From Patescibacteria group bacterium (GTDB lineage: Bacteria; Patescibacteriota; Minisyncoccia; Phycocordibacterales; UBA2100): a stretch of 6,153 nucleotides of DNA. Numbering within the stretch: the first letter of the stretch is position 1; each line of letters begins with the position of its first letter. A program made the position numbers and the translations under genes. The notes beneath the pieces were generated by a model. It searched no databases. It saw only the letters and a list, made by a program, of their open reading frames with translations, and had not been told where the DNA came from. Location: assembly GCA_015491135.1 (NCBI GenBank), contig WFWK01000074.1:1-6153 (forward strand), in the 5' to 3' direction. Positions 4,686 through 6,153 of this stretch are shown piece after piece.

Positions 4686-5969
4686 TCACTTATTCTGCAA
4701 AAACTCAACGGCTTTAGTTAAAATAGGATCAAAACCTTCTTCTTTGTTACGCAGTCTTTCTTTGTCTTTTTCGGAAAGCTCAACTTCAATATCGGGAGTT
4801 ATGCCTTCACCACCGATATATTCTCCGTTTGGAAGGATCCATCTGGCAACGGTTACTTTCAAAGAAGTATCTTTTGTAATCGGGACCAACTCTTGCACGG
4901 ATCCTTTTCCGAAACTGTTGGTGCCCACAAGAGTTGCTTTTTTATAATCCCTCAGAGAGCCGGCGAGTATCTCGGAGGCAGATGCTGAACCTTTGTCTAT
5001 CAAAATTACAAACTTTAGTTTATCGTTAAATATGTTATAGCCTCTTGATCTGTGTACTGTCTTTTTTTTGTTTTCACCGTAATCTTCGGTTACAACAGTT
5101 GAACCTTCAGGTAAAAACCAACTTGCCATATCTACTGCTGAGGAAAGATATCCACCCGGATTTCCACGCAAATCAAGAATTAACTTGTCATACCCAGAAT
5201 CTATAAACTCTTGCAGAGCTTCCCTAAAAAGTTCAGGCGATTTCTCTGTAAAACTGTAAAGCTCTATCACAAATATGCCGTCTTTTCTCTTTGTTGTTTT
5301 AATTGTCGGTATATCTATCTTATCCCTTATTATTGATATTTTAAGAGGTTCGCTCTCCCCTTCTCTTAGCACTGTAAGTGTAACTTTCGTACCTTTTGGT
5401 CCCCTTATCAACTTAACAGCAGATTGTAAAGACATACCTTCCGTGCTTTTGCCATCTATCTCTATTATTCTGTCTTTGGCTTTCATTCCGGCTCTAAATG
5501 CCGGGGTATCTTTTAAAGGAGCCACAACCGTCAATATTCCATCTCTTATCGCTATCTCCATTCCCACTCCTTCAAATGAACCACTGATATCTTCTTGAAA
5601 GATTTCATTTTCCTCAGGGGGCAAGAAAACGGTGTACGGGTCTTTCAATGATGCGGCGAGTCCGGAGATCATTCCCCATACTTTTTCTTGATCTGTTACA
5701 GATAGATCTTCTTTTGTACTTGTAGAATTTGCCGGTGGAGTAGGAACAAACTTTTCCTCTATAACATGCCAAGCTTTCCAAACCGGTGAAAAATCAACAT
5801 TCTCCGGAGGAGTAGTTGAAAAACCCATTAAAGCAACAGAAGGCAATTTGCCTGCTGAAGCTTTACTTCCACCAACTGCCAACCCCAAAACAAAGGCTAA
5901 AGAAACAGCAAAAACAAAAACGCTTACTGTCTTAAAATATTTGTTGAAAAAATCTTTTATAAACTTCAT
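4686..5969 (-). CDS. Membrane-anchored C-terminal processing protease (S41, CtpA/CtpB type)
   Basis: Protease of 427 aa. The N-terminus is a positively charged start plus one hydrophobic segment (about 13-33), an uncleaved anchor or signal that places the rest outside the membrane. A helical region (60-120) contains KDPYTVFLPPEE, typical of the family just before the PDZ domain. The PDZ domain (about 130-210) has GSFEGVGMEI and RAGMKAKDRIIEIDG. The S41 core follows, with LDLRGNPGG (265-273), the serine in GSASASE (S330, the middle serine) and K355 in SFGKGSVQ. The Ser-to-Lys spacing of 25 and Q359 four residues after the lysine match the Ser-Lys-Gln triad of B. subtilis CtpB. WILPNGEYIGGEGITPD (377-393) is the usual C-terminal signature. 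It should be active, trimming or degrading envelope proteins from their C-termini; substrates are unknown. The ATG has no Shine-Dalgarno and a TATACT six bases upstream. It ends TGA-TAA. Confidence 0.95.
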   Translation of the reverse strand: MKFIKDFFNKYFKTVSVFVFAVSLAFVLGLAVGGSKASAGKLPSVALMGFSTTPPENVDFSPVWKAWHVIEEKFVPTPPANSTSTKEDLSVTDQEKVWGMISGLAASLKDPYTVFLPPEENEIFQEDISGSFEGVGMEIAIRDGILTVVAPLKDTPAFRAGMKAKDRIIEIDGKSTEGMSLQSAVKLIRGPKGTKVTLTVLREGESEPLKISIIRDKIDIPTIKTTKRKDGIFVIELYSFTEKSPELFREALQEFIDSGYDKLILDLRGNPGGYLSSAVDMASWFLPEGSTVVTEDYGENKKKTVHRSRGYNIFNDKLKFVILIDKGSASASEILAGSLRDYKKATLVGTNSFGKGSVQELVPITKDTSLKVTVARWILPNGEYIGGEGITPDIEVELSEKDKERLRNKEEGFDPILTKAVEFLQNK

Positions 5970-5975
5970 AAACTT

Positions 5976-5984
5976 AGTATATCA
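5976..5984 (-). promoter_or_regulatory. Candidate extended -10 promoter of the S41 protease gene
   Basis: The minus strand reads TGATATACT, an extended -10 (TGn plus TATACT, 5/6 match), followed by AAGTTT and the ATG at 5969. Only weak -35 candidates exist upstream (TTTACT at 19 or TTACTG at 18 bases). Transcription would begin at or beside the start codon, giving a leaderless mRNA. The site fills the 19-base gap after the preceding gene. Confidence 0.45.
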
Positions 5985-5988
5985 CAAC

Positions 5989-6153
5989 TTAATCTTCATC
6001 AGTAAACGGTAAATCTATTCCATCATCTTCTTCTTCGTCATACAACTCCTCATTTTCATCCAAATCATCAAAATCGTTTCGCAACGTTGCAGCCAAAAGA
6101 GGGTCCTCTTGCAAAGATTCGTCAACAACCTCGTCTTCAATCAAGTCATCGTC
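5989..6153 (-). CDS. C-terminal end of a highly acidic protein (start beyond window)
   Basis: The frame is open from the right edge (6153) to TAA at 5991-5989, giving the last 54 residues of a protein whose start lies outside. Of these, 27 are Asp or Glu (16 D, 11 E) and only one is Arg, with no Lys: half the segment is acidic. It looks like a disordered acidic tail, with one slightly more hydrophobic patch (PLLAATLRNDF, 18-28). I do not recognise the family. Such tails occur in many unrelated proteins, including nucleic-acid-binding proteins and chaperone-like factors, so no function is given. It ends 19 bases before the S41 protease ATG in the same direction, so the two may be co-transcribed. 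Confidence 0.75.
   Translation of the reverse strand, partial: DDDLIEDEVVDESLQEDPLLAATLRNDFDDLDENEELYDEEEDDGIDLPFTDED

Noticed and set aside
4677..4694. AT-rich inverted repeat (ATAAGT/ACTTAT) spanning the stop of the S41 gene.
   Set aside because: Seven A/T-rich pairs with no U-run is too weak for a terminator; no supporting context for an operator.
4744..5598. Plus-strand open frames opposite the S41 protease.
   Set aside because: They are antisense to a complete protease with all catalytic residues and show no recognisable features.

Overview
The window looks like chromosomal DNA from a Candidate Phyla Radiation (Patescibacteria) bacterium, most likely Parcubacteria-like. The evidence is indirect: the DNA is AT-rich and densely packed; MurF and Ddl are divergent, and MurF is N-terminally shortened; a small membrane protein with an Ada-like domain belongs to a type I associate with these genomes; and Shine-Dalgarno sequences are mostly absent. 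TGA is used as a normal stop (for example the TGA-TAA tandem ending the S41 protease) and Trp is TGG, so the code is standard. This argues against the lineages that read TGA as glycine. No marker gene here fixes the phylum.

Layout. All genes except ribosomal protein L27 lie on the minus strand. Reading in the direction of minus-strand transcription (right to left): the very acidic C-terminal end of an unrecognised protein (5989-6153, cut by the window edge); a membrane-anchored S41/CtpA-type PDZ protease (4686-5969); ribosomal protein L9 (4206-4652); a strong symmetrical terminator (4144-4180) separating L9 from the convergent L27 gene (3849-4127, plus strand); then, divergent from L27, a one-TM protein with an Ada-like domain (3487-3822) and a secreted four-cysteine protein of unknown family (3039-3437), which ends in its own intrinsic terminator; and finally a tight ddl-murF-exonuclease operon (2989 down to the left edge).

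How the genes fit together. Ddl makes D-Ala-D-Ala and MurF adds it to the UDP-MurNAc-tripeptide, so two consecutive steps of peptidoglycan precursor synthesis are encoded back to back, with gaps of 5 and 1 bases in the three-gene operon. The third member is an ExoX-like DEDDh 3'-5' exonuclease, not a cell-wall enzyme. The S41 protease probably acts outside the membrane. L27 and L9 are both large-subunit proteins but converge from separate transcription units.

The most interesting pattern is regulatory. At three minus-strand genes (ddl, the Ada-like protein, the S41 protease) a good -10 hexamer ends only 6 or 7 bases before the ATG and there is no Shine-Dalgarno sequence, which is what leaderless mRNAs would look like. 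The secreted-protein gene is the contrast: AAGGAG at ideal spacing and a promoter placed further upstream. I see no mobile element, CRISPR array, tRNA or rRNA. No stretch over 300 bases is without a gene; the largest gaps, including the L27/L9 terminator gap, are under 80 bases. I did not find evidence of a new multi-gene system. The two small envelope genes at 3039-3822 are the least explained part.
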